60,955 nt of DNA. Origin: Gnetum montanum. Taxonomy: Eukaryota; Streptophyta; Gnetopsida; Gnetales; Gnetaceae. Each line of letters opens with the position of its first letter. Position 1 is the first letter of the stretch. The stretch is taken from the NCBI GenBank assembly GCA_015680685.1, contig MNCI01034296.1, positions 481,220 to 542,174 of the forward strand, read 5' to 3'. A program made the position numbers and the translations under genes. Below the pieces are notes generated by a model. The model was not told where the DNA came from. It saw only the letters and a program-made list of their open reading frames with translations, and made no database searches. Below, piece by piece: positions 44,560 to 55,319 of this stretch.

Positions 44560-45330
44560 CCAAATGATGGAGGATTTGGTCCTTCATCATAATGACCTAG
44601 TTAATATTCCCAAGATCAACACTAGTGAGGATTTTGGTTCTATCTACTACAGTCCATGTAGGAGGCTCTTGTGTAATGGTAGCTATAGAGGTCTTACCTG
44701 CAATAGTGGTAATCTAAGGAGTAGGGGATTTCTCCACTATGAGAGTAGTCTCAACAAGTTGATAGGCATTCTTCACATAGATTCCCTAAATGAACAGCTT
44801 TCTCTTACATCATTCAACTGACCCCTCTTTGAGCCAATTTAGGTAGGCCTCATGATCAACCTTATAATGCTGCTTATGATCCTTTTGTTTCCTACCCCAC
44901 TCTAGAACCCAAGTGTAGTGATCTTTCCAATCCTCAACCTTCTGGGAGATGAGATCCATATGCATTTGCTATTTTGCCATCTCATGTGAGAGTTCTATCT
45001 TATCCTAGATGGCATGTGAGTAGTGGGTCCACATGATCTCTTTGGTTCATAATTCCCCTAAGTTAGTGACTTGGGCTTCCACAAAGGCCTTGTAGTCCTA
45101 GAACTCTTTGATCATATCCTCCTATTGTTGAGTTTTCTCCGTCAAGGCCACAACCTACTCCCATAGGAATTCATTGGACCTCTCTAGCTCCTATGAAGTT
45201 TTTGCACACAACATTGCTAGATTAGTAGCAATCTTGTACAACTTCAAGGGTACACTAGAGACATTGGAGGGAAGCTTTGGCAAGGAGGCAATCTCCATGT
45301 CTCAGCTAGGGTTTGACTTCATAGAAGGCA
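44560..45330 (-). pseudogene. Opposite-strand gene of F2: C-terminal coiled-coil part
   Basis: On the minus strand one frame reads from 'MEIASLPKLPSNVSSVPLK' (about 45300) through 'LYKIATNLAMLCAKTS', 'QVTNLGEL', 'DLISQKVEDWKDHYTWVLEW' and 'KQKDHKQHYKVDHEAYLNWL'. About seven stops occur, all at TAG or TGA positions where Gln, Trp or Arg fit. The composition and heptad-like spacing suggest a coiled coil, like the C-terminal half of the B extra ORF. It is probably the 3' part of the gene whose upstream pieces lie at 45443-47397. Function unknown. Confidence 0.5.
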
Positions 45331-45442
45331 TTACATAATCATAAAATACAACCGTAAACATAGTAGACAACCTAAGATGGCCTATGACATAGCAAAATAA
45401 CTAAAGCATAGAAAATAAAGTCCTTTCCTATCTTGGATGCAA

Positions 45443-45900
45443 CTAGTTGATGATGTCCTTAGCCATCTCACGCATGAACTCCACCTTATTTGGGACCTCT
45501 ACCCATGGTTTTGCATGAAACTTAGGGATAGGGGCTTGCACTGGTATCTCAAGAATTACTATAAGCATAAAAATCAATGAACGGTTAGGAGGAAAACCAT
45601 TAAAAATAATAAGATATAGCAAAAAGCATAAAGACATGTGCATACCTAGCTTCTCCTTTTCCTTTAGGATGATAATGGAGGATGTGCCTAGTACTACCTC
45701 ACTGAACAAGGCATCTGGATTAATGTTGGAAAATCCTTCAACCTCATGCTACTGTAAGAGTGCCTTCTTAGCATGCCTTTGTTTCTCCTTGGCTGTAATA
45801 GTCGCACATCTCTATGTCTTCTCCTCCACGGTAGCTTAGGCCGTCATGACATAACACTTGTCAACACTCATATCACATAGAAAATTGATTAGCACTAGAA
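45443..45900 (-). pseudogene. Opposite-strand gene of F2: exons around an 87-bp intron
   Basis: Upstream piece: 'TITAKEKQRHAKKAL' and 'NINPDALFSEVVLGTSSIII' ending 'KEKEKL'. Downstream piece: 'ILEIPVQAPIPKFHAKPWVE' through 'FMREMAKDIIN' to a stop at 45443. Between them, 45645-45559 begins GTATGC and ends TTATAG. The peptide across the intron is hydrophobic and unlike its neighbours, which favours splicing although no stop forces it. The first half is preceded by an acceptor-like 'gatatgag' near 45870. Confidence 0.5.
45559..45645 (-). other. Putative GT-AG intron in the opposite-strand gene
   Basis: 87 bp, donor CTAG|GTATGC and acceptor GCTTATAG|TA, T-rich. Its length is a multiple of 3 and it holds no in-frame stop, so it could be spliced or retained. 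Confidence 0.5.
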
Positions 45901-45959
45901 ATCATAATGTATTCATAAGACCTTAAAACATAGAATAGTCAAAATATAAACAAAGATTA

Positions 45960-46344
45960 CTTGTGATTGCCTACTATGATGACTTAAGCTTAAACTTAAG
46001 CCTCTTCAAGGTAGGCTAGTCTAATACTAGTGGTGGTTCCCTTGTGGGCCTCTTGAGCTTGGCCTTAGCCTTCCCCTCAACTTCTCTACATCACTGTTTG
46101 GTCTCCAAGATGCTCTCTAGGATTGTAAGAGGCTCCTCTAGGCTATCAGGGGTTTCACATCGTATAGCACCAAGATCCTTGGTGGTAATGGATAGTGAAT
46201 CATCCATCTTCTTTGGTGGGGTTTGGGCCTGCACCATTAGATAAATGTGCTTTATCCAAGGCTTAGAAAGTTGGTCTAGGTCTTGGAAAACCCATAACCC
46301 ATTCCTTCACGTCACTAGGAACTCTGCAAACCTCTTCAAGTAAC
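45960..46344 (-). pseudogene. Opposite-strand gene of F2: basic middle exon
   Basis: Starts after a strong acceptor (T-run then TAG at 46345-46347). The frame reads 'YLKRFAEFLVT', then, past stops, 'VQAQTPPKKMDDSLSITTKD' and 'EPLTILESIL', and ends in a Lys-rich stretch ('EGKAKAKLKRPTREPP', 'LKRLKFKLKSS') before GTAGGC. The basic segment could be a nuclear localisation signal. No family recognised. Confidence 0.5.
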
Positions 46345-46399
46345 CTAAAAAAAAAAAATGCAAAATGCATGTGAATTATAGTAAAGGTATTTTTGTGGA

Positions 46400-47040
46400 G
46401 TCTAATAATCTCATCTTGAAGACTAACAACCAAAGTAGCTATCTAGTCAAAGCTGATGTCATATATCAGGATCTTCTCAAAGGTTCACCCCTATGCAATG
46501 CTGATTACCTTATTTTTTGACAATAGTTTAGGAAATGTGAAAGACCTGAACAAAGGATATGATGCCTTTGCATCAGGGTTTGTGAATCTATCAATGGAAA
46601 TTTCATAGTGACTCATGCTGGCACCAAGCCACTCCAAAGCTTCCTCATGATGGCACACTTCCTTCATTATTTTGGTGGAAACCTTTGCCTAATCAGTGGG
46701 GATACCAAATAAGTTGTAAAAGGTTCTCTCATCAATGGCTATGGTAATTTGCACATCTTAGATGGTGGTGTGGAAGTGATTGGATTCTTCATTAAAGGAG
46801 TCTATGATGCGTAGCACCTTCGCAATTGGGATGGAAGGGATAGGTGTCATAAACAAATCAAGCAAACCTACATGCTCAATGTTACTTGAATGTACCTAGG
46901 TGCTTGTCTCCTCAGCCACTCCTATGATGGTATCACCTCACAAAACTTCAAGATGAGGGTATCCTCATGATGTCCTACAAGTGGTAAGGTAACATCAACA
47001 GAGGTGAAGGGTCTTGTAAGGCAACAACCAAACATTTAGC
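46400..47040 (-). pseudogene. Opposite-strand gene of F2: N-terminal domain exon
   Basis: Minus-strand frame with 'KVLRIIDSFNEESNHFHTTI', 'QITIAIDERTFYNLFGIPTD', 'KIMKEVCHHEEALEWLGASM', 'YEISIDRFTNPDAKASYPLF' and 'LVVSLQDEIIRLHKNT'. The start of this block ('TTI...V.I.ID...FYNLFGIP') has the same pattern as the B extra ORF ('TTINICGVTVDFFVQAISKV' then 'LELP'), so both may carry a related plant retroelement domain. Four or more stops. The upstream part to 47040 is poorly open. Confidence 0.5.
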
Positions 47041-47109
47041 ATCAAAATTGGCAAATTTAATAACTAGCTAAAGTAATAAGACCCTTGAAATTTTCATAAT
47101 CATAAAACA

Positions 47110-47430
47110 TTAGAAGCTATAGGCTTTATGTTCACCTTTCTTCTTCTTATTTTTTAGTGTGATTTGAGAAGAGGTATCAGTTGCTAGGGTCTGATCCAAG
47201 GAGCTCTTGGAGCCCACCCACCAGTTATGTATCATTCTCTCAACCAGAAATTTCTTGTAAACAAGGTTGAATCTAGTGGTGTATTCATCAAAGTCCCTCC
47301 TTAATTTTTCACACATAGTGGTTTTGATTTGGGGGCCCTTGGTGAATTCATCTAAGGTGGTTTGAGCCACTACTAAGGTTTGATCATTAGTGATCAAACC
47401 TTGATCATTGACCCTATCAAACCTTGATCA
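47110..47430 (-). pseudogene. Opposite-strand gene of F2: exon rich in charged residues
   Basis: Open on the minus strand for about 95 codons from 47397, including 'TTLDEFTKGPQIKTTMCEKL', 'RRDFDEYTTRFNLVYKKFLV' and 'NKKKKGEHKAYSF'. Upstream, 'ttgatcattgaccctatcaaacc' is duplicated in tandem (47400-47443). No family recognised. It is joined to its neighbours only by strand, position and style. Confidence 0.45.
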
Positions 47431-47529
47431 TTGACCCTATACTTGCAAGAAGTTCACAAAATTGATGAAGTAAGCAAAGGTAGCTTAGTCGATAAAGTAA
47501 AAAAAAAACATAAAAATACTATAATAACC

Positions 47530-47979
47530 ATGCTCACCCTTGTAGATAGTACATGGTGCCAAGTAGGTTCTAGAACAACACGTGGGATCTGTGTGCCACC
47601 ATCAAAGTATTGTCAGCATTATATTAACTATACTCTAACATTGTCCAAATCTTCGTGAGGTAGCATGGACTAATCATGTTTATAGTTCCCCCTATTTTTT
47701 AGGAGGTGAATTGTTAGTAATAAACTTGGCATTCAAATTGGATGCTGAGGCAACAATGTCTCCACTAGGATCCTGGCCACATCTATGAACAAGTATGACC
47801 ATAGCATCACACTAAAGTTCTGAAGGATGTAAGCAAGGAATTCCCTTATCCTTGGCCAAAACCATAGTGAGTCCTTGTCTAAGGTCATATCAGGTAAAGG
47901 GATATTGGCCTTGTGGTGGCCAATGTAGCATAGGATGTCCACTAACTCCACAATGATGAGTATGAGCTTTAGAAAGATC
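47530..47979 (-). pseudogene. FCP1/NIF-like phosphatase (HAD-type) domain remnant
   Basis: The stretch opens right after an acceptor site (GCCATGTAG|G at 47980-47981). It reads 'KLILIIVELVDILCY', then 'DSLWFWPRIREFLAYILQNF' and 'VMLWSYLFIDVARILVETLL'. FCP1-type phosphatases show LLxLDLNGLLCY, then VxxRPGxxEFLxxxFxxFxVxxWSSxxxxNVxxIL, in this order and spacing. Further down, in another frame, 'YNADNTLMV' and 'GTMYYLQG' match the family's NTLLIDDSP and TAIFP blocks. The nucleophile motif reads V-E-L-V-D rather than D-x-D, and stops are present, so it is not active. It looks like a captured host domain; I rate the match as good but not proven. Confidence 0.55.
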
Positions 47980-48698
47980 CTACATGGCAAAGCAAAAATA
48001 TTAGGATTGATTGAAGTGTCCTAACAAGTTTGTAAAAATATCCTAGTTAAGTGTGAAATTAGCCCCTATAAAAAGCTCTAAGATGTTTATTCAAATTTTC
48101 TTAAGGAATTCATGACAACACAATTACAACCTTCTATAGCCTCATGCAGTAGCCAGAACATAATGGCCTAGTGACACATAGCCAAATTTAGATATAGAAA
48201 ATAGCCATTAGCATAAACATTACCAAAAATAGAAAATTTACTTGTAATCTTAAAAACCAAATTTAGAGCAAGATGAAAATTTCAAAACATCTAAAAAGGC
48301 ATGGAAATTGATAAGAGAAACCTTTACACATGTCAATTAGATCCATCTCCAAACGGGTAAAGTGCTACAACCAGAATTTAACCTTATTCACATAGCCTTA
48401 ATAAAAAATTCACTAAAAACTCATCTATCTGATTTCAGTGATTCCACCATGGAAGGAATCCTGAAATCATAAACCTTTCAGCCATAACCATTACAACCAG
48501 AAGCACATAACCATGTTTTGCATAAAGCATAACCAAAATTAGTAAAATTGTAGTCATGAACATTAACCTCCTTTTATGCAAGGTTGGTAAAAAATTTTCC
48601 AAAATTTTTTTAAGCCACAAATGGAATGATTTCACCATTATTTGAAAGCTTGAATTGAGCCCTATGTATGCACAATTAACAAAAATTCAAAACCCTTT
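47980..48698 (-). other. Probable long intron of the opposite-strand gene, part 2
   Basis: Minus-strand T-rich, non-coding DNA leading to the acceptor at 47980. It continues on the other side of element D at 58614-59471. Total length without D is about 1.57 kb. Confidence 0.4.
48694..48698 (+). repeat. Left target-site duplication of D (CCTTT)
   Basis: CCTTT before TGATGAG; repeated at 58614-58618. Confidence 0.9.
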
Positions 48699-49515
48699 TG
48701 ATGAGTGGTGAGGTACCCCTACACTCAACCATACGAATACGAGTGTTTCACGCGTGATCCGGTCGAACTCCAAGGACTAAGTGCTTACTCACTTTAATGG
48801 AACACTCAAGGTTAATCAATTGTTGTCCTCCCAAACTTACTTGTATTGTCACAGTTGCATGGTTAAGTAAGTTTGAGGTATGTGATTTTTATAGGTTTTT
48901 GTCTTTTTAATGTCTTATGCTAATAAGGGAACTAAGTGACTAACTTACATTAACTATTCACTAACTAAGTTCTAATTGTTCCTAACACTAGTATCCATTC
49001 CCACTTGCCGTACACATCTTGAACCAGTGCAATGCTGCTAGGATTACCGAATGCTAATTGTTACTGGGTTACGAAGCGCTACACACATGTTCGAAGCGGT
49101 TGTACTAACTGTACTTAACTAGGAGAGTCAAAGGTTGAGAGAGAGATTAATTAACTAGGAAAGCATTAAAAATTTAATAATAATTAATTACTAATTAGCT
49201 TAGTCTATATGCTGCAAGGTTTATCATAAAGTTCATCTTTATTGCCATACACAAATATGTGCTCAGGTACAAATTGCTCGAATAAAGATCCGTTCACTCT
49301 ATGACTCCTACTGTGGGCACAGAGAAATTACTCTAACTCTGGAATGGTAAAATTGCAAGAGTTTGGCTAAGGGTCTAAGTATAACTATCTTGAACAAGGG
49401 AAGCTACCTCTTATTTATAGAAGATGAGGCAAAACACAATATCGCATACACGATATCGCATGGCGGATGTGATGTCGTGTATGCGATATCGCGTATGCGA
49501 TATCAAGGCTCATCA
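48699..49515 (-). repeat. 3' LTR of D
   Basis: 817 bp, TGATGAGTGGTG to GGCTCATCA; pair of 57828-58613. Confidence 0.92.
49411..49504 (-). promoter_or_regulatory. U3 promoter of the D 3' LTR: GATATC palindromes and TATA box
   Basis: Four palindrome halves at 49438-49504 (for example GCGATATCGCGTATGCGATA) and TATAAATAAGAGG on the minus strand (TATA at 49411-49419). Confidence 0.75.
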
Positions 49516-49527
49516 TACCCCGATGAC
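49516..49527 (-). other. Polypurine tract of D
   Basis: Minus strand GTCATCGGGGTA, a one-base variant of the A tract. Confidence 0.7.
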
Positions 49528-51440
49528 TAAATGAAAACTCGTCCTCAAGTTCCTTACAAAATATTGGGAAGGTATGGGATAATTGACTTGAATGAAAACT
49601 AATGGTGAATGGGATGACATGTGAACGGATCAACATTACAATACATGAAAACACTAGTGTTCATGACCACAAGAGTGAACACTATACACATTTGACATCC
49701 ATCCTTATTTGGCAACTAAGAGAGAAGAGAGAGAGGAAAGAAGAAGACATGTTGCTACCGACGCCAGGATTGCGCCTTCTATTGTCCATCCATAACTACG
49801 TCATCAATCTTGTTCCTTGCATAACTGTTCTAGCACCAGTCCATCCTAAGTGTTTCCTCCAGGTCCAGTCCATTGCTGTATGATTACCATCTGCACACAC
49901 AACACAGTCTCATAATAGCAAGGATAAGTAAATTGCAATACAGTTGGTACCTTGCCTTAGTGTAAGGTCCATTAGCTGAGTTGTGATATGGCTAATATGG
50001 ATTCTAGAGATATAACACTAGTGACTACCCAAGGTGTAGGGGTTAGGAGAAAATTTAAAAAATTGGACTAGGACCCTCATGACTAAGAGCAATCCTCTGG
50101 TAGTGACAGAATGGAAAAATAGAATTAGTAAGAAAGATGGAGAAAAAGAAACAATGACAACACCGATAAAATGGATGTCAAAGGTGAAAATTAACAAAAC
50201 AAATGTTGATTGCAGTAATGTTTAAGGGAAAGAAGTTAACTGATGCACCAAATAGGAATGTCAGTGGGTCCTCCCTAAAGCAAGATCATGCCTTTTATGC
50301 CCTGACAATCCCTCATTCAAAGAGTTTGTAGGCTCTGGAAATGTCATTTGGGAGTAAGAGTTAAAGTCTTAACCACAAGAATTTACCAAAAAGAAAACAA
50401 TGCATCAAACAAAATATAGACTACTAATACAATCGGCAATGAGGTGGAAAATGGAGAAAGAATGATGAAAAGAAGAGAATGGAATGGAGTCTAAAAAGGT
50501 GGTGTATAGCCCCTTGTGTAGTTATGGTTAATGTGACTTAGGAGATCTCATTCCAAATCCAACCTCAAACAATCCACATCCAGTGACTTTGCATTAATAC
50601 ACTTGGCCAATCCATCCACTTGAAGTAACAAGAATACTTTCACCAAAGAGTCACCACCATTCCAAGGAAATGAGAAAGGGAAAAGTAGGAAGCGAGAAAG
50701 GGCCTTAGTTAGAGGAAACATGTTTGTTTAGATCCATAACCAGTGCTTGTAGCCCAGATGATTATTTTGTCTAAGGGGTGTGCTTTGAATTCTCACTCTC
50801 TTTCTTTTTTTTTCTTTTCTTCTTTTTTTTTTGTGTGAGAACCACACCATGCAAAGACTTATGATTTTTATTAACTTGGCTTCCCAATAATAGAGCAATG
50901 TCAAAATGGTAATGAAAACTCAAGAAGAAAACTTCCAAGCACCCAAGGGAATGGCCAACATAGATGCATCAAATCCCCTTGAAGTCACACCCTTTTTAGT
51001 CCTTGAGTCCTTCCTTAGTTTGAGAAATGCCTAGTCACCAATTTGTTAATAGTTTTATTATAAAGAAAGAGGCTGTATAGGTCCAAGCCAAGAGAGAGAC
51101 CATAGAAATCTATGAATGCATGGATGACGTGGACTCATTGCCTATTATATCAAAAGAACCATACCTTAGTATCAACATTATAACTCCAAGGTAAAAACCA
51201 AACATTAGTAATCAATAGAATACAATTCATACCACCATCAAGAGCACTTATTAGGTGATGAACCTAACAAAATAAAAACAACCACACAAAGAAATGAAAA
51301 ATTATAAACTATGTTGCAAAAAAAAAAGTTAAAGAAATTTGTAAAACAAAATGCTTAAAACAAAAACTTAAAAAGGAACTGAGGGCCTCAATGATCAACA
51401 GAGGTGGCCATCTCCCTCATGACTGAGTTGGAAGGAGGAG
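49528..51440 (-). other. Non-coding 3' region of D
   Basis: About 1.9 kb between integrase and the polypurine tract, matching 1-1519 of A and, more weakly, 24000-25300 of B. A long C/T-rich tract lies at 50795-50832. No gene recognised. In B the extra ORF is placed after the corresponding region. Confidence 0.7.
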
Positions 51441-51442
51441 AT

Positions 51443-52560
51443 TCAAAATAGTGAGTAGGGTCGTCCCTTCTCAGAGGTATTATGTGCATTGGTCGTTATA
51501 AGTTCATGGAAGGGTTTGGTTTGTTGCACATTGACTAGTAATCTCTTATCAGGGCTCTCGGGTTTGTATATGGTCATGGCCCCTAAAGGAAAGGTTGTAT
51601 GAATAATGTAAGGTCCTTCCCATAGTGTTTGAAATTTTTTTGCGTTGTGGCACATGTGTGGGATTCCAATAGAAAACCTTATCTCTTGGTTAATACTTAA
51701 CCTTTCGAATCTTCAAGTCATGACGTTGATTGTTCTATGCCTTATGCAACTCATTTGATGACAGGGTCGCTAATTGGTTTTTGTCTAGAATTTTTAAAGT
51801 TGCCAACCTTTATTTTTGTGCTAGATCAAGATCGAGGTGGAGGTCACAACCCATTGATAGTGTATGGAGCTTGGTTTGAATTGGAAGCGTTGGAAGCTTT
51901 CCGTATACTAACTCATAGGGAGAGTAGCCTATAGCGAGTTTCTAGGTGGAGCGGTATGCCCAAAGAGCATCATTCAATTTAGTGCTCCAATCTTGCCTAT
52001 ACTTGCTAATTGTCCTTGTCAATATTTTAGTGATCTCCCTATTGGTGACCTCAGCTTGTCCATTAGCTTGGGGGTGATAAGGTGTAGTCAATTTATGTTC
52101 AACCCCTAAGCGTTGCATTAAATTCCAAAAAGCTGCACCTGTGAAATGTGTTCCATTATCCAAAATAAGTGCACGTGGCACACCAAACCTACTTACAATT
52201 TGTTGTTACACAAATCATGCAGCTGTAGATGATGTGCATTCTGTAATAGTAGCTGCTTCAGCCCATTTCGTTAGATAGTCTATGGAAACTACAATGTAAG
52301 CTTTTCCATTGGACATTGCTGTAATGGGCCCCATAAAATTTATCCCCCAAATGTCGAAGGGTTCTAAAGGTTGAATTCATTATTGCAGACCCTCCATTCT
52401 AGCAATCATTCCCCCATCATGTTGACAATGCTCACAAGATTGGAAAAATTGATGGGTGTCCCAAAATAATATTGGCCAGTAATATCTAGCAAGTAGGATC
52501 TTAATAGCTATTTGTCTCCCCACAGTGACCCCCACAAGGGCCCTTATGAGCATCTTGGAG
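51443..52560 (-). pseudogene. D integrase (DDE visible)
   Basis: Minus strand: CxxC of the zinc domain ('SCEHCQHDGGMIA', codons near 52425-52436); core start 'FDIWGINFMGP' with the first Asp at 52353-52355; 'PRALILDNGTHFTGAAFW' with the second Asp at 52158-52160; 'TTPYHPQANGQAEVTNREI' with the Glu at 52050-52052. 51942-52181 is fully open. The H-H half of the zinc domain and 51700-51940 are broken. The C-terminus at 51443-51655 shows 'FQTLWEGPYIIHTTFPLGAM'. The T-N-R-E-I wording and the lack of a chromodomain fit the Athila/Tat side of the family. Confidence 0.88.
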
Positions 52561-52809
52561 AACTCTCAATTGGTCCACCTCGGGCATGCACCATCAAACC
52601 AAGCCATCAGGACACACTTTGTAAAGTTTTCTATTGATCTCCATGAAGTACTTGGCTCTGTGAAGAAACTGTTGTTTCTTCCTAAAGTCCAGCTCCTATG
52701 GTGTTTGTTGGGTAAGGAGATAGGTGAGAATGCTACTATACCAATTCATCTCCATGGATTGGTTATTCACTACACCAGCAAAGATCAAGAAAATGATCGG
52801 ACATTACAT

Positions 52810-53497
52810 ATTCATCCTCTTTGCTGTCCTAATGCAACCGAGATAAATGATCTACAACTACGTTCTTGGTGCCCTTTCGATCGATCATCGTTAGATTAAA
52901 CTCCTATAGGATTACTAGCCATCATATAATATGAGGGCTAACCGTTGGCTTGTTCATGAGGAATCGGATTGCACTATGATTCGTATGGATGAACACTTTG
53001 TAACCTAACACATAGTGCCTAAACTTATCCAGTGCAAACACTATGACCATTAATTCTTTTTCTGTAGTTGTATAGTTAAGTTGTGCACCTGCGATACTCC
53101 TACTTGCACAGTGGATATAGTAAGGACATTTTTGGTCATCTAACTATGTAAGTACAACTCCTAAGGCATAATTGGATGCGTCGGTCATTATATGGAATGG
53201 TTTGGACCAGTCAAGAGCTTGTAGAATGGGAGTTTCTACAAGCTTTTGTTTTTGAGTTTGGAATGCTTGTTCACATTCCTTGGTCCATTTGAATGGTGCG
53301 TCCTTCTTTGTTAGATCTACCAATAGTTTGGAAATATTGGAGAAGTTCTCAATGAATCTCCTATAGTAGCCAGTGTGTCCAAGGAATGACCGAATGTCTT
53401 TGATAGTTTTCGGTTGATGGGTGATTCCTTGGATGACCCTAACTTTATCTGGGCCTACCTCTATTCTTGAATGTGAAACCTTATGCCCAAGTACCAC
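52810..53497 (-). pseudogene. D RT C-terminus and RNase H
   Basis: 53144-53497 is open: 'MVLGHKVSHSRIEVGPDKV', 'RSFLGHTGYYRRFIENFSNI' and 'FHIMTDASNYALGVVLT', with the first RNase H Asp in T-D-A-S kept. After a stop it continues with 'YTTTEKELMVIVFALDKF' and 'VFIHTNHSAIRFLMNKP', where the usual T-D-H is T-N-H (catalytic Asp lost), and ends with 'GTKNVVVDHLSRLH' near 52830. That ending is typical of plant Ty3/gypsy pol before integrase. Confidence 0.85.
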
Positions 53498-53499
53498 AC

Positions 53500-54345
53500 C
53501 TTCTTAGACCATTAAATGGATTTTTTGTCAGTTGAGCCTTAAGTTGGTTTCTACGCATCTTTTCAGCACTTTCTCTAATCGGTCCAAGGCTTGATCAAAA
53601 CTTGTTCCATAAGTGGAGAAGTCGTCCATAAAGACTTCCACTCCATTTCCTATCTACTATTGGAATATGCTTAGAACTAGGCATTGAAACATGGCAAGGG
53701 CATTGCACAAGCCAAATGACATTTTTTTATATGCAAACGTTCCCCAAGGACTGGTGAATGTTGTCTTGGCTTGATCTTCTGGGGCTATCCGTATTTGGTT
53801 GTATCCACTATAGCCATCGAGAAAACTATAATAGCGATGCCCTGCTATGTGTCGAATACTTGGTCAATGAATGGCAATGGAAAGTGATCCTTAAATGTTG
53901 CCATGTTCAGCAGCCTAAAATCTATACACACCCTCCATTTGCCTCCCTTTTTCAGTACGATCACCAGAGGGCTAACCCATTTGCTATCAACAATGGGATA
54001 TATGAACCTAGCCTTAAGAAGCTGTTCTATTTCTTCTTTTACTACTTGCTTCAATTTTGGGTTCAATCACCTTTATAGTTGTTTTCGAGGTTTCATGAAG
54101 GGGTCAGTGTAAATCCTATGTTGGCATATCCTAGGATCTATTCTAGTTAATTCAGGGTATGACTAGGTGAAGGATTTTGACCACTTGTTTATTACTTTCA
54201 GCATGCTTTCTTTTTGTTTGGAAGCAAGTCTTGCATTGATGATTACCGATTTTCCATTTTTGAGGATCATATATTCCAGACTAGTGGGTAATGGTTTCAA
54301 ATCTAGGGGCTCTTGTTTAAATTTTTCAGGAATTTCCAACTTCCC
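53500..54345 (-). pseudogene. D reverse transcriptase
   Basis: Minus strand: 'PTSLEYMILKNGKSVIIN' (near 54240-54290) and 'RIDPRICQHRIYTDPFM' precede RT, as in Athila-type elements. 53845-54066 is open with 'LKQVVKEEIEQLLKARFIYP', 'VSPLVIVLKKGGKWRVCIDF' and 'FKDHFPLPFIDQVFD'. The active site reads V-F-M-D-D-F-S (F-M-D-D at 53621-53632), both aspartates intact. A few stops lie between the blocks. Confidence 0.88.
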
Positions 54346-55062
54346 CTAGTTGATGTCTTCAAGGTTAAGGTTTGGAAGTTGGCGACGATCTTGCTCTAGT
54401 GCATCTATGCTTTCGACGTGAGTGCAAGTTATTCCCTTAGTTAGTTCCATGCACGTTAGTGAGTTGCTCTCTTGATCAGCTATCAACCACTGGGTGTCTC
54501 CTTGTTGTGTGGCTACTGCACATAGGCACTTTTGTAGGGTAAGGTCTTGTGCACACCGGTTGCATGCAGGCAATGCTAAACTTTGCACAACCCATGATCT
54601 CTACATGTAATTACACCCTATATCACTGTATGCAATGCATGGAACCTTATTCTTCTCGATCTTTTCAAAAGTGTTCTCTTTAGATATCTCTAGGGAAAGA
54701 TCGTAGATTCCTAGGCATGCATCTACAGTACTTAGCCATGCCCTTTCCATTATTATTTTGAAGTCCCCTTTACCATTGTTTACTTGTATCACTAGGAAAT
54801 TAGCTGGGTACAACCACCCATACATAGTGGTAATGATATCCTCCACCAGTCCCAAGGGAATAGTGATGGAATGGTTAGCCAACTCTAGGAAAATATTGCT
54901 CTTCCTTAATGGAGGCAGGTTCCAAACTTTGTGCATCTCTTGTGATATTAAGTTAACTTCGGAACTTGAGTCCAGAAGAGCTTTACATGGTTCATTCCCA
55001 ATGACTTGGAGATAGATTAGAGGGCTTCCAGGATCAGAGAATTTTTTGGGAAGGTGGCCCAC
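54346..55062 (-). pseudogene. D protease and linker
   Basis: 54601-55062 is open: 'GHLPKKFSDPGSPLIYLQVI' then 'CKALLDSSSEVNLISQEM', the retropepsin site with D-S-S in place of D-S/T-G, and 'HSITIPLGLVEDI'. 'FKIIMERAWLSTVDACLG' holds the second conserved block (normally I-L-G-R-P-W-L), altered. In the same frame 54346-54588 encodes a Cys-containing linker ('CNRCAQDLTLQKCLC') to RT. Confidence 0.8.
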
Positions 55063-55319
55063 CTTAATCTAGTTAGTAATGACATGTGTTAACATAACTG
55101 TATGCATTGAGCTTGGTGTTTGGTTCGAGGGGAGCTCTGAAGCCTTATTTGATGGGGAGGCATTCAGGGATTCAACCGCTTGTGGTTATGAGGGATTGGT
55201 TGGACTGTTGTTTCTCAAGAAAGGTCTTTTCTTTATACGATTGTTAGCACCAATAGCGGGTTGCAGATTCATAGCCCTCATGGAATTACGTTGTTGCAGT
55301 TGAGTAAGGAGTTCCCCTT

